Positions 8,681 to 16,557 of a DNA stretch of 64,000 bases are shown in pieces. The stretch's first letter is position 1; every line of letters begins with the position of its first letter. The notes beneath the pieces are model-generated. The model made no database searches. It had not been told where the DNA came from and saw only the letters and a program-made list of their open reading frames with translations. Both the position numbers and the translations under genes were made by a program. Origin of the DNA: CAZWEZ01 sp964632795 (GTDB lineage: Bacteria; Pseudomonadota; Alphaproteobacteria; Rhodospirillales; 2-02-FULL-58-16). Where the stretch lies: assembly GCA_964632795.1 (NCBI GenBank), contig CAZWEZ010000003.1, positions 28,044-92,043 of the forward strand, given 5' to 3'.

Positions 8681-9343
8681 TTGATTGAATCGCTTGGTTA
8701 CTATGGATTGATGGGTTGGGGCGCGCTGGTCACCGTCGAGCTAACCGTCTTTGGTTGTTTCTTGGCACTGATCGTCGCCTTCGTGGCAGGATTGGGGCGG
8801 GTCTCGTCTATCCCAGTTCTGCGCTGGGTGTCGTCCATCTACGTCGAGATCTTCCGCGGAACTTCCGCTCTCGTGCAGCTTTTCTGGTTCTTTTACGCTC
8901 TTCCTCTCTTTGGAATCAGGATGGACGCGATCACCACCGGTATCCTGGTTCTTGGCCTGAATGTCGGAAGTTATGGTGCTGAAGTAGTACGCGGGGCCAT
9001 CCTTAGCGTCCCCAAAGAGCAGATCGAGTCAGCTATCGCACTCAACTTCACGCCATGGACCCGCATGAGGAAGGTCATCCTTCCTCAGGCGATTGTGACC
9101 ATGCTGCCACCCTTCGGAAACCTCGCGATTGACTTGATGAAGGGGACTGCGCTCTGCTCGCTGATCACGATCGCCGACTTGACGTTTCAAGCACAGGTCT
9201 TTCGAAGCCAAACGGGGAATACCGCCCTTCCATTTATCGGCGCTCTTCTCACATATTTCGTTATTGCCTCGATCATCGCTTTCGCCATGCGGAAGATCGA
9301 AAATCATATGACCCGGGGTCTCGACATGACGAAACGGAACTGA
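8681..9343 (+). CDS. ehuC: Amino-acid-type ABC permease (EhuC type)
   Basis: A 220-residue inner-membrane permease of the His/Glu/Gln/Arg three-letter family, with about five membrane segments. The EAA-loop is ESAIALNFTPWTRMRKVILPQA. The start is a TTG at 8681 after GAAAAGGG; the next ATG at 8711 would cut the first segment. The 291-base gap between ehuB and this gene (8390-8680) is unusually long for an ehu operon; I see no gene, repeat or clear hairpin in it, and it could be scar sequence or an internal control region. Confidence 0.8.
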   Translation: MIESLGYYGLMGWGALVTVELTVFGCFLALIVAFVAGLGRVSSIPVLRWVSSIYVEIFRGTSALVQLFWFFYALPLFGIRMDAITTGILVLGLNVGSYGAEVVRGAILSVPKEQIESAIALNFTPWTRMRKVILPQAIVTMLPPFGNLAIDLMKGTALCSLITIADLTFQAQVFRSQTGNTALPFIGALLTYFVIASIIAFAMRKIENHMTRGLDMTKRN

Positions 9344-9346
9344 ACC

Positions 9347-10000
9347 ATGGAATGGGATTGGGACTTTGCATTTCAAATTCTTCCTCGTCTGTTAGAAGGC
9401 CTCTTAGTGACCGTTGAGGTGACGATCATGGCCTCCGTTGTTGCGATCATTTGCGGTCTACCCCTTGCTATTGCCCGACGCTCGAGGAATCCGGCTATTT
9501 GGCGGCCGACATACTACCTCAGCGAATTCATTCGCCGAACCCCTCTGCTGATCCAACTTTACTGCCTGTTTTACATTCTACCAAATATCGGGATCGTGTT
9601 GCCGGCACTTACCGCCGGCGTTGTTTGTATAGGGGCGCATTATGCCGTCTATACATCGGAAGTCTATCGCGCCGGGATTGAGCGCATTCCGACGGGGCAG
9701 TGGGAGGCGGCGAAGGCGCTCAACATGCCGGCACATTCGATGTGGATACGGGTGATCCTTCCTCAGGCGATTCCACCCATGATTCCGGCGCTTGGAAACT
9801 ACGTGATTGCCATGTTCAAAGAATCAGCCATTCTTTACACAATCACGGTTCTTGAACTCATGAACTCGGCCCGGTCCATAGCGAACTGGACCTACCGCTA
9901 CCTCGAACCCATGACAATAGTCGGGCTTCTTTATCTCCTTGTCAGTCTCCCTTCCGCCTTTCTGGTGAGGTATCTGGAAAGAAGAATGAAGGAAGTATAA
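9347..10000 (+). CDS. ehuD: Amino-acid-type ABC permease (EhuD type)
   Basis: A 217-residue partner permease starting 3 bases after ehuC. It has the same five-segment layout and an EAA-loop EAAKALNMPAHSMWIRVILP, which contacts the ATPase. SEFIRRTPLLIQLY in the first half is the usual PAAT-permease motif. With EhuC it should form the heterodimeric channel for the ligand delivered by the binding protein at 7523. Confidence 0.82.
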   Translation: MEWDWDFAFQILPRLLEGLLVTVEVTIMASVVAIICGLPLAIARRSRNPAIWRPTYYLSEFIRRTPLLIQLYCLFYILPNIGIVLPALTAGVVCIGAHYAVYTSEVYRAGIERIPTGQWEAAKALNMPAHSMWIRVILPQAIPPMIPALGNYVIAMFKESAILYTITVLELMNSARSIANWTYRYLEPMTIVGLLYLLVSLPSAFLVRYLERRMKEV

Positions 10001-10003
10001 CGA

Positions 10004-10783
10004 GTGACGAACAGCTTGTTTCCGAAATCTGACAGTAATGGATACAAGGGCAGTGTGCGAGAGAAAATGACCAAGACACATCAAGTCTTAGCGAAGGCGG
10101 AAAAGCCGCTCTCAGACGCAACGCGACCCAGCAGGAGCCGTGCCAAGGAACGGCACCTCGATATTTATCATGAGATTCGCAAACGCATATGTCTGCTGAC
10201 CTATCTTCCTGGCACAAGGCTGAAGGAGACAACTCTGGCGAATGAATTCGGCGTGAGCCGATCACCGATCCGCGAAGTTATCTGCCATCTGGAAAGCGAT
10301 GGCCTGATCGAGACACGCCACGGCGCGGGGACCTACGTAACCGATGTAGAACTGGAGAACCTTCTCAAAGTCTACGAGCTGCGAGTTCATTTGGCTTTTC
10401 TCGTGGGTGAGTTGGATCCCGTGCCATGCGCCGCCGACGATATCGCCAAGTGGCGGAACCTGCTGGAAGAACTGAGGGGTTTTTCCCGAGCGCCCGACCT
10501 TATCGGCTACGCCCAGATCGTAATGACTTTCCATCAGCTAATGTTGCAACGTGTTGGTAACGATTCTCTTCGCGAGTTGATCGACCTGCTGTTTCATCAG
10601 ACGAACCGCATCTGGGTCAACAATCTGACGGGAATCGATTGGACCGTCGAGATCACAGCGTTGACATCCGAGATCAACCAACTCATTCAGGCAATGGAGG
10701 TCGGGGATTTACGCGGAGTCGCGCTTTCCTACCGACATGCGATCAGTGCAAGCGTCAAACGTTTCAGCCGATACAGAAGCTAG
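10004..10783 (+). CDS. GntR family transcriptional regulator, FadR/FCD subfamily
   Basis: A 259-residue regulator. Residues about 55-115 form the winged helix-turn-helix (LKETTLANEFGVSRSPIREV, then LIETRHGAGTYVT); the remainder is an all-helical FCD-like effector domain. Known ectoine regulators such as EnuR are MocR-type GntR proteins with an aminotransferase domain, so this locus uses a different GntR subclass. The GTG at 10004 follows the ehuD stop by 3 bases; an ATG at 10067 is an alternative start that keeps the whole DNA-binding domain. The 227-base gap after it (10784-11010) holds nothing I can identify. Confidence 0.82.
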   Translation: MTNSLFPKSDSNGYKGSVREKMTKTHQVLAKAEKPLSDATRPSRSRAKERHLDIYHEIRKRICLLTYLPGTRLKETTLANEFGVSRSPIREVICHLESDGLIETRHGAGTYVTDVELENLLKVYELRVHLAFLVGELDPVPCAADDIAKWRNLLEELRGFSRAPDLIGYAQIVMTFHQLMLQRVGNDSLRELIDLLFHQTNRIWVNNLTGIDWTVEITALTSEINQLIQAMEVGDLRGVALSYRHAISASVKRFSRYRS

Positions 10784-11010
10784 AAGCAAATGGCCCAGGA
10801 TGATAATGCCCTCAACTCCTGTTCTACCATGCCAAAGGATAGAACGTTGATCCCGGTTTTGCTCTGTTACTGGACGCACAAGTCCTCGCCTTTCTTTGGC
10901 TCTCGTCGCCCGGTGTGATGCCGTCGGTACAGCCAGATCAACCGGCACCGGCGATGATTATTGGTAGGTATGGCCTGTCACCCGTACATTGAACCCAGGT
11001 AGATGGCTTC

Positions 11011-12147
11011 ATGGACCACTCCCTCGACCCCGTCGAACTGACGCGAACTCTCATCGGCTTTGATACGATCAACCCACCGGGCAACGAACGGCCCTGTGCG
11101 GAGCACCTGGGACGCCTCCTGAAGGACGGAGGATTCTCCGTTTCCTATCACGAATTCGCGGAACATCGGACAAGTCTGGTGGCCCGCATCGGCGGATCAT
11201 CGGACGCAATACCCCTGTGTTTCACCGGACACATCGATACCGTCCCATTGGGGGCTGTGCCGTGGACCGTCGACCCGTTCGCCGGTGAGATTTCAGACGG
11301 AAAACTCTACGGCCGGGGAGCCGCCGACATGAAAAGCGGCGTCGCGGCGTTCGTGGTCACTGTTTTGCGGTTGGCCCGGGAACTTTCTGAGGGCCCCGGT
11401 GTGGTCCTGGTAATTACCGCCGGCGAGGAGACCGGGTGCGAAGGGGCCTATCACTTGGCAGGTCTCGGAGACGTGCTCGGGGAGGCGGGCGCCATCGTCG
11501 TCGCCGAACCGACGTCGAACCAGCCCTGGATCGGCCACAAGGGGGCACTTTGGTTGACCGCCAGAACCACCGGAGTCACGGCTCACGGGGCGATGCCGGA
11601 GCAAGGCGTCAACGCCGTCTACAAGGCGGCCCACGCCATTGGCAAGCTCGAGGGATTCGATTTCAACGTTGCCCGGGACGCCATATTCGGGAAGCCCACG
11701 CTCTGTGTCGGCACGGTACATGGTGGACTGAATATCAACTCGGTTCCGGACATGGTTGAGATCGGCATCGACATCCGGACCACCCCGGATCAGGACCATG
11801 CTACCATTCTTTCCGATCTTTCCGGGTATCTCGGTGAGGACGTCGTGCTTGAGCCTGTCATCGATGTGGGCGGGGTGTTGACCGATCCCACAAATGAGTG
11901 GATGCGGGAGGTTTTCGATATCATGAGCGATATACTGGGGTCCCGGCCGGAAACGCACACCGCGCCCTACTTCACCGACGCCTCCGCCCTGACGCCGGCC
12001 TATGGTGACGCACCGACCGTCATCCTTGGCCCCGGCGAGGCGACCATGGCCCATCAGACTGACGAATACTGCGTGGTCGATAGGATCGGTAAGGCAGTTG
12101 AAGCGTATACCGGAATCGCCCGACGCTGGAATGCGCGGTTGGGATGA
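11011..12147 (+). CDS. M20 family deacylase (ArgE/DapE type)
   Basis: A 378-residue di-zinc hydrolase with the full ArgE/DapE set: FTGHIDTVPLG, GRGAADMKSG, ITAGEETGCEG (catalytic and metal Glu pair), VVAEPTSN and the C-terminal TMAHQTDEYC. It would remove an acyl group from an N-acyl amino acid. Two M20 enzymes of different subtypes in one locus (this and 3316-4524) suggest sequential amide cleavages, or that one replaces EutE/DoeB, the usual deacetylase of ectoine breakdown. It reads toward the second DoeA-like gene, 131 bases downstream. Confidence 0.85.
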   Translation: MDHSLDPVELTRTLIGFDTINPPGNERPCAEHLGRLLKDGGFSVSYHEFAEHRTSLVARIGGSSDAIPLCFTGHIDTVPLGAVPWTVDPFAGEISDGKLYGRGAADMKSGVAAFVVTVLRLARELSEGPGVVLVITAGEETGCEGAYHLAGLGDVLGEAGAIVVAEPTSNQPWIGHKGALWLTARTTGVTAHGAMPEQGVNAVYKAAHAIGKLEGFDFNVARDAIFGKPTLCVGTVHGGLNINSVPDMVEIGIDIRTTPDQDHATILSDLSGYLGEDVVLEPVIDVGGVLTDPTNEWMREVFDIMSDILGSRPETHTAPYFTDASALTPAYGDAPTVILGPGEATMAHQTDEYCVVDRIGKAVEAYTGIARRWNARLG

Positions 12148-12241
12148 GCAGCCTGCCCTTCGGGATGTCCGTCGAGGTCGAGGCAATCCTGGAGTCGAAC
12201 CCGTAGACGCGCAGTCAATACGTCCGGGAGTCTTCGCCAGG

Positions 12242-12257
12242 CCCGTCCGCGGACGGG
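12242..12257. promoter_or_regulatory. Perfect 16-bp palindrome upstream of second DoeA-like gene
   Basis: CCCGTCCGCGGACGGG is its own complement and lies 21 bases before the ATG at 12279, followed by a GAGAGGAGGG ribosome binding site. It could be an operator or an mRNA hairpin that shields the ribosome binding site; sequence alone does not decide. Confidence 0.3.
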
Positions 12258-12278
12258 TAACGTGAGAGGAGGGCATAA

Positions 12279-13445
12279 ATGAAAGCACCACCCGGCAACT
12301 TCTCCGACGCCGAATACCAGCGCAGGAACCGTCTCATCCATCGGCAGATGGCAGATCGGGGTCTAGACGGGCTGATCGTCACCTCGATCAACAACCTCGC
12401 CTACGTCGCGGGCGACACCACTGGCTGGATGGCCACGGGCGCCACGCTCGGCCTCACGGCGGCGGTGGTTGCCGACTCGAGGGCGCGAATGATGGTTCGC
12501 GTTTACGAGACAACCAGCGCCCGTCATCTCGCGCCAAGCTGGCTAACGGTGGTCCCCTACTCGGGGGACGCGGACGAACCTCGACATCCTCCCGAGGTGC
12601 TCGCGGATCTCCTCGAGGAAGCCGGACTCTCGAGCGCGCGGGTCGGAGTAGAACTCGACCTCCCGGGGCTCGCGCCGGCGGATCTTGAGGTGCTGTCGCG
12701 TCGGTTGCCGAAGGCTGAGTTCGTAGATGCATCCGATGTCATCACGAGCTGTGCAGTCGTGAAATCGGACGAGGAACTGGAGGTGCTGGGCATGGCGATG
12801 CGCGCCACTGAGGCTGCGATCAGTGCGCTAGCCAATGGCCTCCGGGATGGGGTGCGCGAGTACGAACTTGCGGCAGCCATGTTCGAAGCGATGGTGCGCA
12901 CCGGATCCGGTTACCCGGTATTCCAACCCTTCATCAGCTCGGCGGAGAGGAGTGCAATAGCGCACGCAGTGTGGTCCGAGCGCGCGGTTGGCAAGGGGGA
13001 CTCTGTTTTCACCGAAGTATCTGGAGCGGTATTGCGCTACCACGCGCCGTTGATCCGCACCGCAGTGGTCGGAGAGAACCGGGAGGCCGAAGAGGCGTAC
13101 GCGGTGGTAGAGGACGCGCTCGAGGCTGCCCTCGGTAAGATTAGAGCGGGCGCGACCACCGGCGAGGTGGACGATGCGTGCCGCTCGACGATCAAGAAGG
13201 CGGGTTACGGCTCGATGTTTCTGCTAAGAACCGGCTACCAGGTCGGGATCGACTGGGTGTTGCGCGGTGCAATCAGCCTGATGCCTGGCGGCACAGAAGA
13301 GTTGCAACCGAACATGACCTTCCATGTCCGGCCCCTCCTGCAGGCTGCGGGGAGATTCTCAGTCGGATGCAGCGAGACGGTGGTGGTGACGGACAGCGGC
13401 TGGCGCAAGTTGAGCAAGGGGGACCGCATGCTCATACGCGCATGA
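12279..13445 (+). CDS. Second DoeA-like creatinase-fold (M24) protein
   Basis: A 388-residue M24-fold protein whose first metal motif reads TEVSGAVLRYHAPLIRT, with Glu for the first Asp and Pro at the second Asp position, matching the DoeA/creatinase branch rather than aminopeptidase P. The C-terminal CSETVVVTDSG is conserved. It is a distant paralog of 4515-5696. Possibly it handles a second cyclic substrate such as hydroxyectoine, but no residue I can name proves that. A strong GAGGAGGG site lies 6 bases before the ATG. Confidence 0.75.
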   Translation: MKAPPGNFSDAEYQRRNRLIHRQMADRGLDGLIVTSINNLAYVAGDTTGWMATGATLGLTAAVVADSRARMMVRVYETTSARHLAPSWLTVVPYSGDADEPRHPPEVLADLLEEAGLSSARVGVELDLPGLAPADLEVLSRRLPKAEFVDASDVITSCAVVKSDEELEVLGMAMRATEAAISALANGLRDGVREYELAAAMFEAMVRTGSGYPVFQPFISSAERSAIAHAVWSERAVGKGDSVFTEVSGAVLRYHAPLIRTAVVGENREAEEAYAVVEDALEAALGKIRAGATTGEVDDACRSTIKKAGYGSMFLLRTGYQVGIDWVLRGAISLMPGGTEELQPNMTFHVRPLLQAAGRFSVGCSETVVVTDSGWRKLSKGDRMLIRA

Positions 13446-13550
13446 GCTGAGTCTGGCGCGGCACGACCTGAGAACACATTCGGGATCGAATCGCGGGGCG
13501 TCGCTCTTAGCTGCGAGGGGCTCTGCTCCGAGCCAGCTACGCCACTCGAG

Positions 13551-13682
13551 GATCTCTGCTTGGGACTTCCGTTGGCGAAGCAGCTTGTCGAACTCCTCGG
13601 TGGTCGCCTGGACATCGAAAGTGAACCCGACGTCGGAACAACCGTGACTGTGTGGCTCCAGCTGGAGCAGGTTATCAGCTGA
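13551..13682 (+). pseudogene. Histidine kinase C-terminal fragment
   Basis: The frame reads DLCLGLPLAKQLVELLGGRL, then DIESEPDVGTTVTVWLQL, ending in TGA at 13680-13682. LGLPLAKQLVELxGG and SEPxVGTTVTV are the G2 box end of HATPase_c domains. No kinase core precedes it; the frame upstream is unlike the family. It is a relic of a two-component gene. Confidence 0.6.
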
Positions 13683-13719
13683 TTGAGCGTGTGTAGCCCA
13701 CGGCGTGACAGGCACAGCG

Positions 13720-13767
13720 ATGTCCAAAACCGTCCTGATCATCGAGGACGCCCGCTCCAACAGCCAC
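13720..13767 (+). pseudogene. Response regulator N-terminal stub (DivK-like start)
   Basis: Immediately after the kinase relic, MSKTVLIIEDARSNS matches the first strand and acidic pocket of single-domain response regulators of the DivK type, then similarity stops abruptly. Kinase end followed by receiver start is a natural order, so both relics probably derive from one operon that lost its flanks. The following 13768-14027 shows no gene I can support. Confidence 0.4.
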
Positions 13768-14027
13768 TTTGGGTCATCACCGGCGGTTGGCAGCCCCTCC
13801 ATGGCGAGTCCGCTGTCAGAGGTTAAGCTGACGAAACCCGTGGGAAAGCGGACCTCAGTTCACCGGTTCATCCTCGAACTGTATGCCGCTCCCTTCGTCA
13901 ACAGCTCATCCACCGCCTTCATGATCCGCACCCACACGGCCTTACCGCCCAAAAGTGGTCAAATACGCCCCTTTTAGATCGACACCTGCAGAGTCAATTC
14001 TCGGTGGTTTCGAGCCCCCGCAACCAG

Positions 14028-14063
14028 AATAAGCCCGTAACCTCAATAGGTTGCGGGCTTATT
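14028..14063. terminator. Strong hairpin, likely bidirectional terminator
   Basis: A 16-base stem (left arm AATAAGCCCGTAACCT, right arm complementary with one G-T pair) closes a CAAT loop. It lies 34 bases beyond the stop of the leftward DUF1330 gene and has A/T-rich stem ends, so it can end that operon and also anything read from the left. It marks the point where base composition shifts to high GC. Confidence 0.7.
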
Positions 14064-14097
14064 GATTCTGTGTCTCAACGCGGCCGGTAAAGCGGGC

Positions 14098-14385
14098 TCA
14101 GAGTCCTTCGACCAGGACCAGATTCCCCCGCGATGCCGAGAGGCGGAGTTTCAGGAGCGGGGCGTAGGCCTCCGAATCGTACCAGGCGCGCGCCTTTTCC
14201 ATGCTTTCGAAGCGGATCATCACGGTCCCGCCGGGCGACCAGTCGCCCTCCAGGACCTCGACCTTCCCGCCACGGGCCAGGTAGGTTCCGCCGAAGGCCT
14301 CGACGGTCTCGCCGACCTTGTCGCGGTACTGAACGAAGGCGGCGGCATCGGTGACCTTGATCTGGGCGATGGCGTAAGCGGCCAT
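14098..14385 (-). CDS. DUF1330 domain protein
   Basis: A 95-residue ferredoxin-fold (dimeric alpha-beta barrel) protein. AAYAIAQIKVTDAAAFVQY at the start, and FESMEKARAWYDSEAYAPL near the end, are standard for DUF1330. Members are small cytoplasmic proteins of unknown biochemical role. It follows the ThDP enzyme gene by 24 bases in the same direction and ends at the hairpin at 14028-14063, so the two form an operon. Confidence 0.88.
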   Translation of the reverse strand: MAAYAIAQIKVTDAAAFVQYRDKVGETVEAFGGTYLARGGKVEVLEGDWSPGGTVMIRFESMEKARAWYDSEAYAPLLKLRLSASRGNLVLVEGL

Positions 14386-14409
14386 GGTTGTCCTCCCTAG
14401 TGTCCAGGC

Positions 14410-16284
14410 TCACGTATCGCGCAGCTTCCGCTTGCCGAAGGTGGGCTGGGCCTCGGGGATCGGCGGCATCTGCCAGGAGCCGGTCAGGGGCACCGCCGTG
14501 TCGCGGTTGATGAGGACGTCGATCACGGTCGGCACGTTGGAACGGATCGCCTCCTTGTAGGCGTCCCCGAACTGGTCGGGATGCTCGATTCGGATGCCGC
14601 GCGCCCCCATCGCTTCCGCCATCATCGCGAAGTCCGGGTTCCACAGTTCGCCCGTCTTTTCCTTGACGAAGCTGGTGCCGATCTCGCGGCCGTCCAGGAA
14701 GAACCGTTGCAAGTCGCGGATGCAGGCGATCGAGAAGTTGTTCTGGATCACCCACACGGCGGGGATGTCGTATTCGACGGCGGTGGCCACGGCGTGGGGC
14801 GTCATCATGAAGCCGCCGTCGCCGCACAGGGTCACGCATGGCGAATCGGGACGGGCCAGCTTGGCCCCCAGGACGCCGCTGACCCCGAACCCCATGGCGG
14901 CGAAGCCGCCGGCGGTGAGGTGGTTGCCCGGGACCTGCGAATGCCAGTACTGCTCCGACCACGCCATGCAGTTGCCGACGTCGGCCACCATCACCGTGTC
15001 CTTGGGCGAGATCTTGCGCATGTCGTGCATCATCCGGCGCGGGTCGATGGGGACCTCGGTGTTGTCGGCGTAGGGATCGACGAAGTTGCGCCAGTCGGTC
15101 TTGTACTGTTCGATCTCGGCCTTCCAGGTATTGCCGAAGCCGTGCTTGCGGCCCTTGGCCCGGGCCGCGTTCAGCATCTGGGCGAGGAAGCTCTTGGCGT
15201 CGGCGACGATGCCCAGCTCGACCGGGTAGTTGCGGCCGATCTCCTCGATGTCGAGGTCGACCTGGATCAGCTTGGTCGGCGGGATGTTGTAGACGTAGCC
15301 GGGCAGCCACGAGGAGGTGTGGAGGTCGTTGAAGCGGGCGCCGATGGCGAGGATGACGTCGGCGTTGCGGGCCGCCTCGTTGGCCGGGTACTCGCCCCAC
15401 ACGCCGGCCACCCCCAGGTAGAGTTCGTGGGAGGCGAGGATCGTGTCCTTGCCCATGAAGGTGGTGTAAACCGGGATGTCCAGATACTCGGCCAGCGCCC
15501 TCAGTTCCTCCCGCGCGTCGCCGATATGGACCCCGCCGCCGGCCAGGATCAGGGGGCGGCGGGTTCCGACCAGCATGTCCAGCGCCTTGTCGATGGCGGC
15601 GTCGGAGGCCGGTGCCCGCCAGCTCACCTTGCTCGATTGGTTCTCGGGGTCGGGGACCTCGACGGCGGCGGTCTCGATGTAGAGGTTGTAAGGCATGTCG
15701 AAGTGGACCGGGCCGGGCCGCCCGCCGCGCATCAGCGTGAAGGCGGCGGGCAGGGCCTTGCACAGGTCCTCGACCTTGCGGATGCGCCACGACTTCTTGA
15801 CGATCGGCGCGAAGAAGGACGACATGTCGCCCTTGAACCGGTAGTCGTCCTGCAGGGCGCCGCTGTCGAACTGGGTGGTCGGGACCTGGCCGGTGATCAG
15901 GAAGAACGCCGAGTAGTCGTAGAATGCGTTGGCCACCGCGATCATCATGTTCATCGGCCCCGGGCCGGTCGAGGTGTAGACCGCCAGCGGCTTGCCGGTC
16001 AGCCGGAAATAGGCGTCGGCCATGAAGCCGGCGGTCTGCTCGATGCGCGGCGAGATATGGCGGATCTTGTCGGTCCGGTCGTAGATCGCGTCGAGCAGGC
16101 CGATGGCGCCATGGCCGGCGTAGCCGAACAGGTAGGGAACCTTCTCCTTGACCAGGTATTCGGCGATGATTTCGTTGCCGCGGAGCTCGTTGGTGGTGCT
16201 TTGGTAGGAGCTGCTTTGATAGGAACCGCCCTGGTAGGAGCCGCCTTGATAGGTGCTGCTCTGATACTTGCTGGTTCTCTGCAT
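14410..16284 (-). CDS. Thiamine-diphosphate-dependent enzyme, acetolactate-synthase-like
   Basis: A 624-residue three-domain enzyme: N-terminal Pyr domain with the activating Glu in ISPRIEQTAGFMADAYFR, a central domain, and a C-terminal PP domain with GDGGFMMTPHAV ending in WVIQNN (the Mg/ThDP motif). Acetolactate synthase, glyoxylate carboligase, sulfoacetaldehyde acetyltransferase and related decarboxylases share this layout and the subgroup cannot be fixed. The N-terminus is odd: residues about 6-31 are five copies of a five-residue unit (Y-Q-S/G-S/G-S/T) not found in the family core. Translation may start at 16284, as no better Met precedes the conserved NEIIAEYL. Confidence 0.87.
   Translation of the reverse strand: MQRTSKYQSSTYQGGSYQGGSYQSSSYQSTTNELRGNEIIAEYLVKEKVPYLFGYAGHGAIGLLDAIYDRTDKIRHISPRIEQTAGFMADAYFRLTGKPLAVYTSTGPGPMNMMIAVANAFYDYSAFFLITGQVPTTQFDSGALQDDYRFKGDMSSFFAPIVKKSWRIRKVEDLCKALPAAFTLMRGGRPGPVHFDMPYNLYIETAAVEVPDPENQSSKVSWRAPASDAAIDKALDMLVGTRRPLILAGGGVHIGDAREELRALAEYLDIPVYTTFMGKDTILASHELYLGVAGVWGEYPANEAARNADVILAIGARFNDLHTSSWLPGYVYNIPPTKLIQVDLDIEEIGRNYPVELGIVADAKSFLAQMLNAARAKGRKHGFGNTWKAEIEQYKTDWRNFVDPYADNTEVPIDPRRMMHDMRKISPKDTVMVADVGNCMAWSEQYWHSQVPGNHLTAGGFAAMGFGVSGVLGAKLARPDSPCVTLCGDGGFMMTPHAVATAVEYDIPAVWVIQNNFSIACIRDLQRFFLDGREIGTSFVKEKTGELWNPDFAMMAEAMGARGIRIEHPDQFGDAYKEAIRSNVPTVIDVLINRDTAVPLTGSWQMPPIPEAQPTFGKRKLRDT
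16201..16275 (-). repeat. Five tandem 15-bp repeats encoding SYQGG-like units
   Basis: Consecutive 15-base units of the form TTGGTAGGAGCTGCT occur at 16201, 16216, 16231, 16246 and 16261, encoding KYQSS, TYQGG, SYQGG, SYQSS and SYQST on the leftward strand at the start of the ThDP enzyme. Copy number could vary by slippage without shifting the frame. Confidence 0.85.
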
Positions 16285-16399
16285 CAGTCTTCACTCTTTA
16301 TCCTTAATGGCCATCGCGCTTGGGATATCTTTATCCCGTTGGCGGCGCCGAATGCGTCCGCAGCGATAAAAAAAATACTCGATGTCATATTGGCAGAGT

Positions 16400-16419
16400 C
16401 CGCGAAATGCATTTCGCGG
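16400..16419. promoter_or_regulatory. Perfect 20-bp palindrome in divergent promoter region
   Basis: CCGCGAAATGCATTTCGCGG is identical to its complement. It lies between the leftward ThDP enzyme (start 16284) and the rightward binding protein (start 16558), a suitable place for an operator controlling both. The factor is unknown; the AraC-type regulator at 19213 usually binds direct repeats, so it is not an obvious match. Confidence 0.5.
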
Positions 16420-16448
16420 GCCTTTGTATTGAGATTGTATTGCCGAAA

Positions 16449-16470
16449 CCGGGTTTGCGCGCAAACCCGG
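16449..16470. promoter_or_regulatory. Perfect 22-bp palindrome in divergent promoter region
   Basis: An exact 22-base palindrome with left arm CCGGGTTTGCG, centred 50 bases from the centre of the first palindrome at 16400-16419. It may be a second operator site or an mRNA hairpin in the leader of the binding-protein gene. The two palindromes have unrelated sequences. Confidence 0.45.
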
Positions 16471-16557
16471 CGCCGTTCCGGAATGGGGCGGATCGTCGTC
16501 GAGGTGACGGCAGGCGTTATTGAGAGTTCAGTCCTTGAAGGGAGGCTGTCGAGAATC

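Noticed and set aside
10709..10948. Leftward open frame in the gap after the GntR gene, with a vaguely transposase-like basic stretch
   Set aside because: No recognisable family motif and it overlaps the end of the regulator gene.
13705..13977. Full 90-codon rightward frame as a real response regulator
   Set aside because: Only the first 15 or so residues look like a receiver domain; the phosphoacceptor Asp and later strands are absent.
13996..14026. tRNA-3'-end-like sequence (TGGTTTCGAG followed by CCCCCGCAACCA) just before the hairpin, possible attachment site
   Set aside because: The T-loop has an extra T and the stem contains a mismatch, so no proper T-arm forms; no integrase gene or second copy is in the window.
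14581..16557. Very long rightward open frame antisense to the ThDP enzyme gene
   Set aside because: It is a shadow created by high-GC codon bias; only the part from 16558 has a signal peptide and family similarity.
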